DNA of 64,000 nucleotides from Adiantum capillus-veneris (lineage: Eukaryota; Streptophyta; Polypodiopsida; Polypodiales; Pteridaceae). A program made the position numbers and the translations under genes. The stretch's first letter is position 1; the number at the start of each line of letters is the position of its first letter. The notes beneath the pieces were generated by a model that worked only from the letters and a program-made list of their open reading frames with translations, was not told where the DNA came from and searched no databases. This document shows, piece after piece, positions 10,962 through 21,485 of the stretch. The DNA lies in assembly GCA_014529385.2 (NCBI GenBank), contig CM043950.1, positions 71,404,435-71,468,434 of the forward strand, read 5' to 3'.

Positions 10962-11054
10962 CTGTTTGCTTTACCATGACAGGCTCGAGGCGCGCCATTC
11001 GGTCCCCGGTGTTTTAGAGGCCGTCGGGGTTCGGGTTTCGCTTTGCTCTCGTCA

Positions 11055-11384
11055 ACCTTTCTTACAATTGAAATTGCACCACAAAAGAAGCACAAAGTGC
11101 CATTCAAGCTTAGTGTATGGCATTCCCCGAAAAGGACGCCAAAAATGTGTGCGTATGTCTCACGTTTCAATGCAAGGAACTTGTCGATACACTGTGTGCG
11201 AGCCACAAATGGCTCCAAGCACACAACAAGCCTAAACTAGTAAGCTGAAAGATGGCGTTGGTGTGTCACTCACTGCTCTACACTTCTTGTCGTGGAGGAT
11301 TCCTCGCCACGAAGAAGAGGGAGACGCCGCTACGCCGCACTCAACCGCCTCGCCGCTGTCATGCTGCCGCACTGCTCGATTGCA

Positions 11385-11450
<66 letters not shown>

Positions 11451-12003
11451 CGCATACACACACACACAAGGACATGAATAAGAAGAAGATGGAGATGGAG
11501 CAAGAGCACTCTTCAATTGCACAAATGAGAGAATGAGTGAATTTTAGGTTTAGTTGACTTTTATATGAGCTCGCCCCATTCACACTTGGGCGCCCATGCT
11601 TAGCCAACTAATCCCTTGAATGTTCTAGTTAGAGTGCGCCTCTCATCGGCGATCCCTCTTACCCTTTTCCTATTGGACCGACAAGCCCAGTACTTGACTC
11701 TACCAAATAAATAATACAATTTCCGTCGTAGGTGATAGGAATGTGCGTGAGGGTTAACAGGGAATGACAATGATGGCGATGGATAGAAAGACGGTAGGAA
11801 CCTTCACCAAGGAAACCGTCACTGCTACATTTGCCAACCTCATTCAAAAATAGTGGAAGAGCCCGCAAGGTTGTACCACCAACACTTCCACTTCCTTGCC
11901 AAGAGACGACCAAGGTATAACACCAAATCATGCAGTTTCCACGACCTTTACATAAGTTCTCAAATCAACGACCAAGCAACCAATTGACCATGCACAGTAT
12001 GTT
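11055..12003 (+). other. Non-coding stretch right of element B
   Basis: No convincing gene was found. It contains a 56-bp (CT)n microsatellite at 11387-11442 followed by a short (CA)n, which create spurious low-complexity ORFs on both strands. It may be the leader of element C, whose ORF follows, but no 5' LTR of C was recognised. Confidence 0.4.
11387..11442 (+). repeat. (CT)n microsatellite
   Basis: An uninterrupted CT dinucleotide run of about 56 bp. It accounts for the Ser-Leu and Arg-Glu repeat reading frames here, which are not genes. Confidence 0.95.
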
Positions 12004-14611
12004 TTGTCCACATTGAAGGGGACAAAGAAAGAAGGGAAAATCACATATCTGGGTGTACCAGAGGTTTTGACCAAGATTTCTTACCATGCCATCGGCATGG
12101 CCGACAACTTGCCGCCTGCCCCAGATCAGAACACTTGGATAGCGTCAGCACAACGTTCCCCTCGAGCTAGAAGATATGCCAAGAGAACATACAAGTCAAA
12201 TGAAGAGTCTACCGAGAGCTCACCAGAACGGCACAGCAATGAAAGCTTGGATAACAAGGAAAAAGAGCACGACGGGAAGAAATGAAGAGAAAAGTTGTGG
12301 TAGCACACCAGGAGGAACCTGTACAAAAACAAGCCTGATTTTAAAGAGAAGCAATCTTACGAACGCAGCCGCCAAGCATAAGGCAAGGACCCAGCAAAGT
12401 GGGTACCCATTGAGCTTAAAGGACCAAGAACTAAGCATCATACCAGGAAACAGGCTGAAGATCCCACGGAATCACTGGAAAAGATGTATCAAGAAGCAGA
12501 AGCCTTAAAGCTAAGAGAAGACCAAGAAGCGGCAGAACATCAAAAGCCGACAGAGAAGTTTTACAAACATGTCTTGAATGCACATGATATGGTAGTTGTA
12601 TACATAGTGAACCCCCCAAGGTTTGAACAAACAAGAAAAGAGATACCGAGGAAACACCCTCTACCTCAACACAGAAAGAGAAGGACGAGGCATCCACGAA
12701 GCCTCATGATGACAAAGTGAAAGAGGATCAGCCACAGTCACAAGGGCAACAACAACTAGCCGCCATGACACCACCAAAAGATACACAAGAATCTGCAGAA
12801 ACATCAAGTCAGCTTGCATGAAATGAAGATTGGCAATCAAAAAATGAAGTGATCTTGCAAGTTAATGAGTATGCCAAGCAAATGCAGGACATGACTGAAC
12901 GAATTTTCTCGGCAGCACTTAGCCGTAGCACAAGGGCCAAAGAATTAGAAATGGCGATTGACACACTCCAAGGGGAGTTAGACGACGGACTAAACGTCAT
13001 CTCACCTATCTATAAAGGCAAGTGCAGGAATTGAAAGCGGATGACAAACAACATTAGCTCGCAAGGGATAAGCAGCAAAAAGAAATGGACGATCTCGGTG
13101 AATTGCTTACAAAGTTGTCAGATGCATGCAAAGCAAAAGATGAACAACTGATAGAAGTTACAAACAAACTTCTAACAACAACCCTATCAGTTCAAAAGAT
13201 TCAGGTTCAGTTAGATGTAGCGAATTCCTCCCTACAGTACTCAGAGCAAAGAATAAATGATCAAGCAATTTTCTTATGGCAAATCAAAGAAAATCCCATC
13301 ATAGCCTCGATCAAAGGAACAGACGAGGTCTACAACGCATTAGAGAAAAAGAATAAAGACCTCGAGCTGGAGCTTAAAGTGGAGCAGTCTCAGTGTAGAG
13401 ACATGGCTTTAATGTAGGTCCAAAGAGAAGATGAGTTGCTCAAAGAAATAACTGAACTTAAAAGAGTCAATCAGCTGCTGAGAGAGGGATGTCCCAAAAC
13501 ACAAGAAGAGACAAACACTTCAAAGCAGCCACATATAGAGATCCCCTCAGTTTCATTTGCTGAGATGGAGACATAGTCAATAGAAGATCTAAGTGGCAAG
13601 GAGGAGTTTCAAGTACACATTATCAAAACAGATACAACGCCAATGGTCCAGCTCTCAAAGGCTCAGGAAGATGCACTAAAAGAGAAAATTACACAAGAGG
13701 TAGATGAGCAGTGGAAGGCAACAATGGATTGGGAGCTAAGAGTTCTTCACTCTCTCAAAGTTACAAAACTCACTCCCAATCAAATCAATGTGCAATGGCA
13801 CCAACAATCCCTGCCCTATCCTCTGATTGAAGTGGAGTTTCTACAAGTGAAAGAAAGGCTTTACACAGACATGCAAGTCGAGGGCGCAAATCAAGACCAA
13901 CCAAAGTGGAGACTAAACTGGTTAAACAAGAGTCCAAGGTATTTGATTCTATTCAAAAGAGCACTTGCGGCCCTACAAAAGGATCCTACTTTTTGCCCTG
14001 TACCAAGAGTAAGGACTTGGCAAGCACATGAGATACTAATAAAGAAGCAGCCAACTTGGTTGAATTACCCTGGATTGATTGCTCCAACAAAGGGACCACC
14101 AATGGAAGAGTACATGGTGAAAACCGTAACGTGCACCATGTACTTCTTCAAAAGTCTACCAGGTTTATCTTGTGCTATGCTATATAAAATCTGCCAAATG
14201 ATTCTCACCTGCATTGAAGCATTCCCTGAGCCAAAGCAAGCAGGCACCCCGTGGATGTCATTCCTTGAGGGTAACAAGGTTTTGAGCTATGATCTCAGTG
14301 GCCAACCTTCCGAAGAAGTCCTATATGGCTTCTACACTAGATGTATGTTTTTACCTTCTCGCAATATGCTGGCATTTGAGGAAGCATTTTACACAGGGTT
14401 CTTCACTTGGCAAACAAAAATATTTGCGCCAGTGATCAGCTACCTGACATCAAGGTTTGTAGGCTACTCAGCGGTGGAGTTGAAAAACAAAGTCACTATG
14501 CAGTTCTTGCAAGTACCAAATAAAGAGAGGAAGATCAGATACCAAATGACACTAAATGCGCTTAATGACCACCTTGCCAGCCGTCAACCTGAAGACTACT
14601 TCAGCCCATAA
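12004..14611 (+). pseudogene. Unknown coiled-coil ORF of element C, broken
   Basis: Coding potential runs through several frames. An N-terminal Ser/Arg/Glu-rich basic part lies at 12004-12285. A Lys/Glu-rich part follows (about 12360-12720). Helical segments with heptad-like Leu/Ile spacing lie at 12849-13034 and 13085-13417. A globular-looking C-terminal region of about 320 residues occupies 13643-14611, with PRYLILFKRALAAL and YLTSRFVGYSAVELK as readable stretches. From 13085 to the end the frame is constant, with stops near 13416 and 13576, so this was one ORF. I do not recognise the family: it lacks a CCHC knuckle, the RT active site, D-D-E and an obvious transmembrane anchor. Its place next to the polypurine tract is where env-like or accessory ORFs sit in plant LTR elements, but a divergent Gag is equally possible. 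Confidence 0.5.
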
Positions 14612-14635
14612 AGCTGTGTCAAGGGACAACACATG

Positions 14636-14672
14636 CGAGGAGGGGGGGAATATTAGCAAGAAGCTAACACGC
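14636..14672 (+). repeat. Polypurine tract and first 22 bp of the 3' LTR of element C
   Basis: The purine run GAGGAGGGGGGGAA ends near 14650. The LTR appears to start at 14651 with TATTAGC, where TG would be expected. It is cut after ACGC at 14672 by the left LTR of element D. Confidence 0.5.
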
Positions 14673-15821
14673 TGTGAGCGAGATGTAAACACAAAGAACG
14701 TCTCTATAACGACCCAACACACACTCTTGGGAAGATACACACACACACACACACTATGGGGCACCACTCGGCTTACACAACACACCTGGCTGAGACATGG
14801 AACACACCTATGGAATGGGGGGAGAGAGAATACCCACTTGCTCACTCCACACAGAGACACACACACACACACACACACACACCCAAGAAACTCAGCTCAA
14901 AAGAAGAGAACGTCTGATGTTTAGATAGAAATGACCTTGGGACAACACTAATGGGCAAATAGCTCACACAAAATGGGTAAAATATACCAGATACAATCAC
15001 AAATTGGAGCAAAAGCTTCGCTCATAGGAGAAACTTACACATCAAAAAAAGCAAAAAAAGAGTGAGGAATTTGGAAAAATGGACAGCGCCATCGCGTCCG
15101 GAATGTCCCAAAACCCCAGTCTACAATGTCAAAGTGCTCAAATCCGACCTCGGATGAACAGTTTACGGCCAAAACAGGCTTTAAAATGAGCAAAAACACA
15201 GTTGCGGCTATTCCTCCTCTCTTCTCCACGTTTTTTCTGGTCTTCTCTCTGTTTTTTCAGTTCCCACACTTAGCTTTATTATTTGGGCACCCTTGGCCTT
15301 TTAGATGACCTCAAACGGACCCAGAACAGGCCAAAAACTGACCTCGCAGTGCATAGTTGTCACCCTGCTTGCATCCATACGCACACCTGGCACTTGACTT
15401 TTTTCAATAATACCTCCCACCACCACGTGAAGTGGTCCCAAAAGATGGTCCTCATGATTTGCATAATTATCACAAGAAAATATCCACGTTGTGTCCGTAC
15501 TTCTCCACGTGCAGATATTGACCCCATTCGACCTCCTGACGCCACTAGATGCCATCTGACGCACCTGCTTACCTCATGTTGTCGGCCCATGGATAGATTC
15601 CTCAAGACGTTTTATGCGCTACCAACTCCTCATTATTGTAGAAGAAACACACTGGTACTGGTAATAGTGAAAATTGATGCACTCTGTACACCCTGCCCTA
15701 CCTGTACATATGTGGGCCCCACGTAACCACCTGGCTCTGGAAAATGGGCAATCCTTTTTTTGATGCACCATGCATGAGTATGTAAATATGCGCAATCCCT
15801 TGCTCCGGAAAACTTATGACA
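14673..15821 (-). repeat. Left (3') LTR of element D (1149 bp)
   Basis: Pairs with 18854-19998 from TGTGAGCG to TGACA, with scattered substitutions and small indels mostly in (CA)n runs. The hairpin copy (14758-14794) has one mismatch that the right LTR lacks. Two short stem-like (CA)n stretches occur near 14735 and 14860. Confidence 0.85.
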
Positions 15822-15841
15822 TAATTTGCCCATCCCGTAGC

Positions 15842-15866
15842 CTGCTAGAGCATTCATGCTTAGCAG
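15842..15866 (-). promoter_or_regulatory. Pre-PPT hairpin of element D
   Basis: On the minus strand TGCTA and TAGCA flank a CATGAATG loop. The polypurine-like GGCTACGGGATGGGCAAATTA leads into the LTR at 15821. Element I has a near match at 45008-45050. Confidence 0.6.
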
Positions 15867-17939
15867 CAACAACAAGAGATATGAGACTCGCCGCCTGGAT
15901 CCCACACAAAAACACGTGGTATTCCCTGCCTTAAAAACTTAATCAAGCTTCCACCTGGTTCCCAAGGAAAACATGTAGAGATTCCATATATCAACCTTGC
16001 ATCAAGAAAAGCATCAAATACTTTAACATAGATCTGCATGTACAAATATATCTCCTTCTCCATAGTTGAGAGGTCTCCATTGATCATTTGTGTCATCAAT
16101 TCCTGCTTCTTTGACAATTCAACCTTCGTTTGCATCAGCCCTTCAATCACTTCATAAGGCCCTTCAATTTCATCCTCAACTTCATTTGCAAATGCGACTA
16201 AACCAGACTCCTGGATTTCTTTGTCCATCAAAAGAAATGCAACATCAGCATCCTCATCACTGCTGGTAGTACTATCACTGTCCTCATCAGTCACTGTGGG
16301 ATAGTCTTCATCACTAGACTCATCTTCATCTTCATAAAGCTCCTCCAATCGTTTCCTTGTGTCCATATTATAAAGGTTCTTTGCACATGTCTTTCCATAG
16401 AGGCTAATCGTACCACGTCGCCAATCTTGAACGGCTCCTACTGCACGTAACCATGGTTTGTAACCATGGTCTGCCCAGTATAATAGGATATGCTCCCAAT
16501 CTTGCTGGCATCACATGAAAATCAACAACCGCCTTTGCATCATACGCCTCCACTTCTAAGCTTTTTACAACACCCAAACATTTTACTTTTTGATTGTTTG
16601 CCAATCTAATCCGGAAACCTGACACCCCAGTTACTGTAAGACCCATCTTCTCAACGCATGAGTGTGTAATGACACATATTTGGGTTCCGCCATCCACATA
16701 ACCTTGTCCAAAATTTTTCTTTTTATGCCACACATCTACTATTGGACAAATTCTTGGTAGCTCATCCATCGCCAATACTTTCATTGAACCTCTCTCTAGC
16801 TCTTTCTCCATTGGGTTAACCATCCTCTTCCACTGTTGCTTTAGCTTAGGCAACCCAAAAGTAACATCTGCCTTCTTGCTTGTCAGATCCTCCTTCAAGT
16901 CATAGCTTAATTGCCCACCCCCTAGTGGAAAGTCCGAAACATGAAACTTGCGACGAGCCCTCCTTTTTCTCTTGGCCTTGATATCCTCGCCTTCATGGCT
17001 CTTTCCCTTCTTTTTACTAGGACCTGGGTCACTTCTTCCTTCCTTTTCCTGTGTGGTCCTCTTCCCAATAGGCATCACTAATGTATCCTCTAGCTTTGAT
17101 GCCTTCTCCAAGGTGACTACACTGATCACTTTTGTCTTTCCCTTTTCCTCCTGGGTTAATCCACTAGTTCCTTCATCTCCCTTAATTTCAATGCCATAAT
17201 CATTTGACCTAGTTAGCACCTATCTTGGCAATGGATACATGTCTCCACCCATCCTTGGTGGCTTATCACATTGCGGGCTGATGTGGCCCAACTCTCCACA
17301 ATTATAACATGTGGACGTCTGCCTCCAGTACCTACCATTGCTTTGTCCAACACCATTCCTAGGCCTTTCTTCACCTCTTGGCCGATTTTCAAACCTCCCT
17401 CGACCTCGATTATTTCTCACTTGACCAAGCATGTTTAGGCTAAGATTCTTTATTAAATCTACCACTTGTCTCATGTCTTGCCTTAGCCCATCATCTTGCA
17501 CTGCTGTAGTGACCACTGCAGGCATAACCTGAGGAGTAACAGAAACCACTGGTTCATGATGAACCCCTGGAATGCGACCTTGTAAAGAATCCATAGGCTG
17601 AAATTCAGACTTCATGGGTAAAGACTCCACCCCTAACTGGCTAATTTTTCTCAACTTCCACTCTTTGTTCCTTGCCACCTCTAGTGCATCTTCGTATGTC
17701 CTAGGCTTCTATAGCTCCACTCTCCAACGTATATTCTCCCAAAGACCAGCCAAGAACCCATCCTTCTTCATCATGTCAGGCGGGGGTACTTGTGGTGCTA
17801 AGCCCTTGCACATCCGCTCCCATGCCAATGAAAACTTTCGTATGTACGCATCTACTGGCTCACCTTCCTTCTGCACTAAAGCCTGTACTTCTTTCCACAC
17901 AGATAATGAAAAACACATGCACATCAAATGAGTTTTCAT
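15860..17939 (-). pseudogene. gag-pro: gag-protease of element D, truncated before RT
   Basis: Reading leftwards: part of the Gag capsid region (about 17939-17709), a TAG, the rest of Gag with a CCHC knuckle CYNCGELGHISPQC, another TAG near 17220, then a basic linker and protease with VDGGTQICVITH (Asp retained) and ILGRPWL. A frame change near 16410-16440 coincides with a duplicated ACCATGGTTTGTA-like stretch. A Glu/Asp/Ser-rich acidic part and a short helical part matching the pre-RT linker of other elements follow; then an imperfect repeat containing PWEPGGS and VWDPGGE; then the end. No RT motif is present. Gag lacks its N-terminal part. Confidence 0.8.
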
Positions 17940-18830
17940 AGTTGATCATTGGAATTACAACAGGCAAAGGACATTCCAGTATCTCTCTTAATCTTCTTGG
18001 CCCGAACATAAAGACTATCGATGCTGGAAAAAAATCTTCCTGGACACATGAACATTTATCTGGATTCTTTGAGTTAAATGAAATGGAGTGAATTGAGGGC
18101 CATTTTGATCATCCATTAAAGCCAACCATGCAGCTCCCAAGAAGGCACACCTGTCTTATCCTCTGATTTTGCCAAAATTTCAACAGCATAACAACATTAA
18201 TGCCTTAAAAGACCAAAAGACCAGCCATCATAACTTGGAAAAATTTTGACAGAGTTTCCCCAGAAGTAGAGCAGTGTGAACCCAAAATATAGATTGTATA
18301 TGTATGCATAAACTGCCAACAATAAAACCCAAGCATCAAATAGGACTCACTAGTACATAGCCTATGGCGAGGTCATGAAAGGGTGCTCCAGCTACCTGTA
18401 TCATTGAAAAGATCTCCACATTTGAGAATCCCCCAACTCAATAAAACCTCACGCTATCGACCCTGACATGAAGGCTAATGGAAATCGCGTATAGTCAAGT
18501 CTCAAAAATGACTATCTTCCAGACCAAGTCTCAGAAATGGCTGGGACTGCCAAATAAAACCAAATATGGCTCCACAAAGGCGTACAATGGTAGTTTCCAC
18601 AAGTAACGTACAATCCAGCAGACAATGCGCTCAAACAGGCGCCAAGTGATGCATACCCACAACAACTGCAAGTGACATCACTGCTAGTATATCACTGTAC
18701 TCCATATATCTATACCTGTGTGAATCACCTGTACCTGTACCTATCCCTGTAACCTGTAACCTGTAATCTGCAACCTGTAATCCCGAATCTCGAAGCTTGA
18801 AGCTTGAAGGAGAAGGTACTCGAAGAAGAT
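17940..18830 (-). other. Leader of element D, non-coding
   Basis: No Gag-like or small-ORF similarity was seen. It contains a run of imperfect ACCTGTA repeats at about 18713-18781 near the primer-binding site. The N-terminal part of Gag was probably lost from this interval. Confidence 0.5.
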
Positions 18831-18847
18831 TCTCCGTGGGGGTGCCA
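18831..18847 (-). promoter_or_regulatory. Primer-binding site of element D
   Basis: The minus strand reads TGGCACCCCCACGGAGA six nt after the end of the right LTR. It is close to the primer-binding sites of elements L (TGGTGCCCCCACTGAGG) and E, so the same or a related tRNA primer is likely. The tRNA was not identified. Confidence 0.65.
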
Positions 18848-18853
18848 AAAGAA

Positions 18854-19998
18854 TGTGAGCGGGATGGAAACACATAGAACGCCTCTATAACGACCCGACA
18901 CACACTCTTGGGAAGATACACACACACACACACACACTATGGGGCACCACTCGGCTTACACAACACACCTGGCCGAGACATGGAACACACCTATGGAATG
19001 GGGGGAGAGAGAATACCCACTTACCCATTCCACACAGAGACACACACACACACACACACCCAAAAAACTTAGCTCAAAAGAGAAGAACGTATGATGTTTA
19101 GATAGAAATGAGCTTGGGCCAACACCAATGGGTAAATAGCTCACACAAAATGGGTAAAATATACCAGATACAATCACAAATTGGAGCAAAAGCTTCGCTC
19201 ATAGGAGAAACTTTCACAGCAAAAATAGCAGAAAAAGAGTGAGGAATTTGGAAAAATGGACAGCGCTATCGCGTCCGGAACGTCGCAAAACCCCAGTCTA
19301 CAATGTCAAAGTGCTCAAACCCGACCTCGAATGAGCAATTTACGGTCAAAACAGGCTCCGAAATGAGCAAAAACACAGTTGCGTTTGTTCCTCCTTTCTT
19401 CTCCACGTTTTTTCTGGTCTTCTCTCTATTTTTTCAGTTCCCACACTTAGCTTTATTATTTGGGCACCCTTGGCCTTTTAGATGACCTCAAACGGACCCC
19501 AAACAGGCCAAAAACTGACCTTGCAGTGCATAGTTGTCACCCTGCTTGCATCCATACGCACACCTGGCACTCGACTTTTTTCAAGAATACCTCCCGCCAC
19601 CACATGAAGTGGTCCCAAAAGATGGTCCTCATGATTTGCATAATTATCACAAGAAAATATCCACGTTGTGTCCGTACTTCTCCACGTGCAAATATTGACC
19701 CCATTCGACCTCCTGACGCCACTAGATGCGATCTGATGCACCTGCTTACCTCATGTTGTCAGCCCGTGGATAGCTTCCTCGAGAATTTTCTTTGCGCTAC
19801 CAACTCCTCATTATTGTAGAAGAAACACACTGGTACTGGTAATAGTGAAAATCGATGCACTCTGAACACCCTGCCCTACCTGTACACATGTGGCCCCACG
19901 TAACCACCTGGCTCAGGAAAATGGGCAATCCTTTTTTTGATGCACCATGCATGAGTATGTACATATGCGCAATGCCTTGGTCCAGAAAACTCCTGACA
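18854..19998 (-). repeat. Right (5') LTR of element D (1145 bp)
   Basis: Partner of 14673-15821. On the minus strand it ends with AGAGGCG, about 28 nt of sequence and CTCACA. It contains the LTR hairpin with TGGTGCCCC at 18941-18977. No canonical TATA box was obvious on the minus strand. Confidence 0.85.
18941..18977 (-). promoter_or_regulatory. LTR hairpin plus TGGTGCCCC motif (D)
   Basis: On the minus strand CTCGGC (18977-18972) pairs with GCCGAG (18955-18950) across a 16-nt loop, and TGGTGCCCC (18949-18941) follows directly. The stem sequence is unrelated to those of A, B, F and L. Confidence 0.65.
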
Positions 19999-20400
19999 AC
20001 GGATACCATTTTTTGGAGCTCCCATGTAAAAACACTTATTATTCTTGATAAATCGGGAATATTGTAACTCCTATTTTTTGAGTAAACCTTGTAATAGTTG
20101 AGCCGGGGCTACAAGCTTCCAGATTGTATCAACCTGTCATTACCTATCTTTATTTAGAGCTCCCAAATTATTAGTATTGAACACCAAAAACCTTGGCTAA
20201 GGTATAAAAGCCAATTTTTGTAAGTTATTTTGTAAGTTTTTGTATAATGAAATACACAGTGTAAGCTAATGACGCTCACTTCTCTCCTTCTCGCGCTTGC
20301 TACTTCCTCCCCGATTGTCACATTGCGGTCGTGTTTGTTGCATTGCAACCGCAGGTAAGAGCTCTATGCATTGACGTAAACACATCACAGTATTTTGTAG
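19999..20400 (+). repeat. Remainder of the 3' LTR of element C
   Basis: Begins at the right flank of element D. It has a TATA box TATAAAAG at 20203-20210 and a hairpin TGCGGT/ACCGCA at 20324-20353 followed by GGTAAGAGC. The right end is uncertain. Confidence 0.4.
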
Positions 20401-20747
20401 CTTTTGGCATCGCCGACCCGCGGCCTGATTTCATCATAAGTAGGAATTTACACTTCAAAATAAAAAAACCAAGCATAGGTGGGGTATTGGGGCATCATTG
20501 CTAAGTATTTAGATGCATTCTGGGTCGAAAACCACTAGGTCAAAAATCCACTGCTGTTAATAATCGCGATTTTGACACTTGACCTAAAGTGGGGTTTGAC
20601 CATAAGCATGTGTGCTTAGGTACTATAAACATGTTCTAGAAGTTTCATCATTTGGATGTCATTTGATGCTGTAATGGATGTGATTTGTTTGCCGATGAGC
20701 GATTCGTATCTGGTGATTTAAGTCACTTGAGTGTAGCTTGAGTTAAC
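20401..20747. other. Unassigned non-coding stretch
   Basis: AT-rich sequence between the LTR of C and the PBS-leader copy of E. Nothing recognisable was found. Confidence 0.4.
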
Positions 20748-20806
20748 TGCTTCTTTTCAATTAACTAGGAGCCATCAGTGTGCTCCTCCATGGGGGCACC
20801 AGAAGT
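20748..20806 (-). repeat. Second copy of E primer-binding site and leader
   Basis: Matches 30550-30606: TGGTGCCCCCA at 20801-20791 on the minus strand, then GGAG, CACACTGAT and CTCCTAGTTAAT. Similarity fades at about 20748, before any gag. Confidence 0.7.
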
Positions 20807-21444
20807 TGGAGAGGGGGAACACACCCGGCACAAACACAAGGGCCTCTCTATAGCTCAGGGTATCCACAACACCCCTGTCCTCTCGGAAAATACCTTCAAA
20901 GAAACACTTTACACTAGCAGACCACCACATGCTCAATTTTCACTGCTCACACACTCCACAAATCCACCACACAAGGCACACCTATTTCCATGACTTGTCT
21001 TCATCCTTACACACACACAGCCACTCAATCTCACTCTCACTCAAAACACCGTCGATCCAGGGGGGGCATACACTTCCACACAATCGGCACCGAGGGAAAA
21101 CACCAGAGTAGGAGAAAGAGAAGAGGGGAAGGGGAAAAACAACAGCAAGAGGGGGCAAGTGTGGCTTGATTTCATTTTAAAAGCATGTACACTGGCTTGC
21201 ACTATCATCATTATGGCCATTTTCAAGAAAAAGTTACAAGGGGCTAGCTTGTCAGAGAACTCCGCTTTGCAGGCGTCAAATGGCACCAAAAAAGCTCCTA
21301 ATTTGATCCAATTTTGACTTTTATAGGGGGGGCCTTTAATTTTGGAATTTACACTTCAATTGGACCATCTGGCATCTTGATTTGGCATTTTTGGAAGGGG
21401 GAAATTGCTTTACTCTATCTGCTCTCTTCCTTTCTCTTTTGCAC

Positions 21445-21485
<41 letters not shown>

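Larger units (their letters stand above)
6692..11054 (+). mobile_element. Element B: Tat-like Ty3/gypsy element, 3' part, target of element A
   Basis: Coding sequence starts abruptly at the RT motif VCDGYSGYF, immediately after the end of LTR A, and runs through RNase H, archaeal-type RNase H and integrase to a polypurine tract and a 1550-bp LTR. The missing 5' half should lie left of element A, outside the window. B is therefore older than A. The decay (one deletion, two frame changes) agrees with this. Confidence 0.8.
9505..11054 (+). repeat. 3' LTR of element B (1550 bp)
   Basis: Begins TGATGGGGGC after the polypurine tract and ends TCTCGTCA, like LTR A. It is rich in C and CT runs, has a TATA box at 10334-10342, AATAAA-like sequence near 10643, a (CT)n run near 10816-10842, the LTR hairpin (10934-10961) and AGAGGCC about 38 nt before the end. 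The sequence right of 11054 is unrelated. Confidence 0.7.
14673..19998 (-). mobile_element. Element D: gag-protease-only Tat-like derivative
   Basis: Two long repeats of about 1.15 kb in the same orientation bound a 3.03-kb interior that encodes, on the minus strand, gag and protease and then stops before RT. It has a primer-binding site (18831-18847) beside the right LTR and a polypurine-like tract beside the left, so transcription runs leftwards. The flanks are ACGC on the left and ACGG on the right, a 4-bp target duplication with one change. RT, RNase H and integrase are absent, so it would need a partner element in trans. Confidence 0.85.
12004..20400 (+). mobile_element. Element C: LTR element with an unknown ORF, split by element D
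   Basis: A long decayed ORF ends about 25 nt before a polypurine tract (14636-14650), which is followed by an LTR-like start. After 22 bp that LTR is interrupted by element D and resumes at 19999 with a TATA box at 20203-20210. No RT, integrase or protease is visible between 11055 and 14611. C may be a non-autonomous family, or an element whose pol was lost or lies upstream of element B outside the window. No 5' LTR was found. Confidence 0.5.

Noticed and set aside
11252-11607. Ser-Leu and Arg-Glu repeat ORFs on both strands
   Set aside because: They are translations of the (CT)n microsatellite and have no other support.
14556-14924. Thr/His-rich ORF with THTHTHT
   Set aside because: Reads a (CA)n run at the start of LTR D.
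20324-20362. Hairpin TGCGGT/ACCGCA plus GGTAAGAGC as a copia-like primer site for element C
   Set aside because: Resembles TGGTATCAGAGC only partly and the LTR end is not defined, so C was not assigned to copia.
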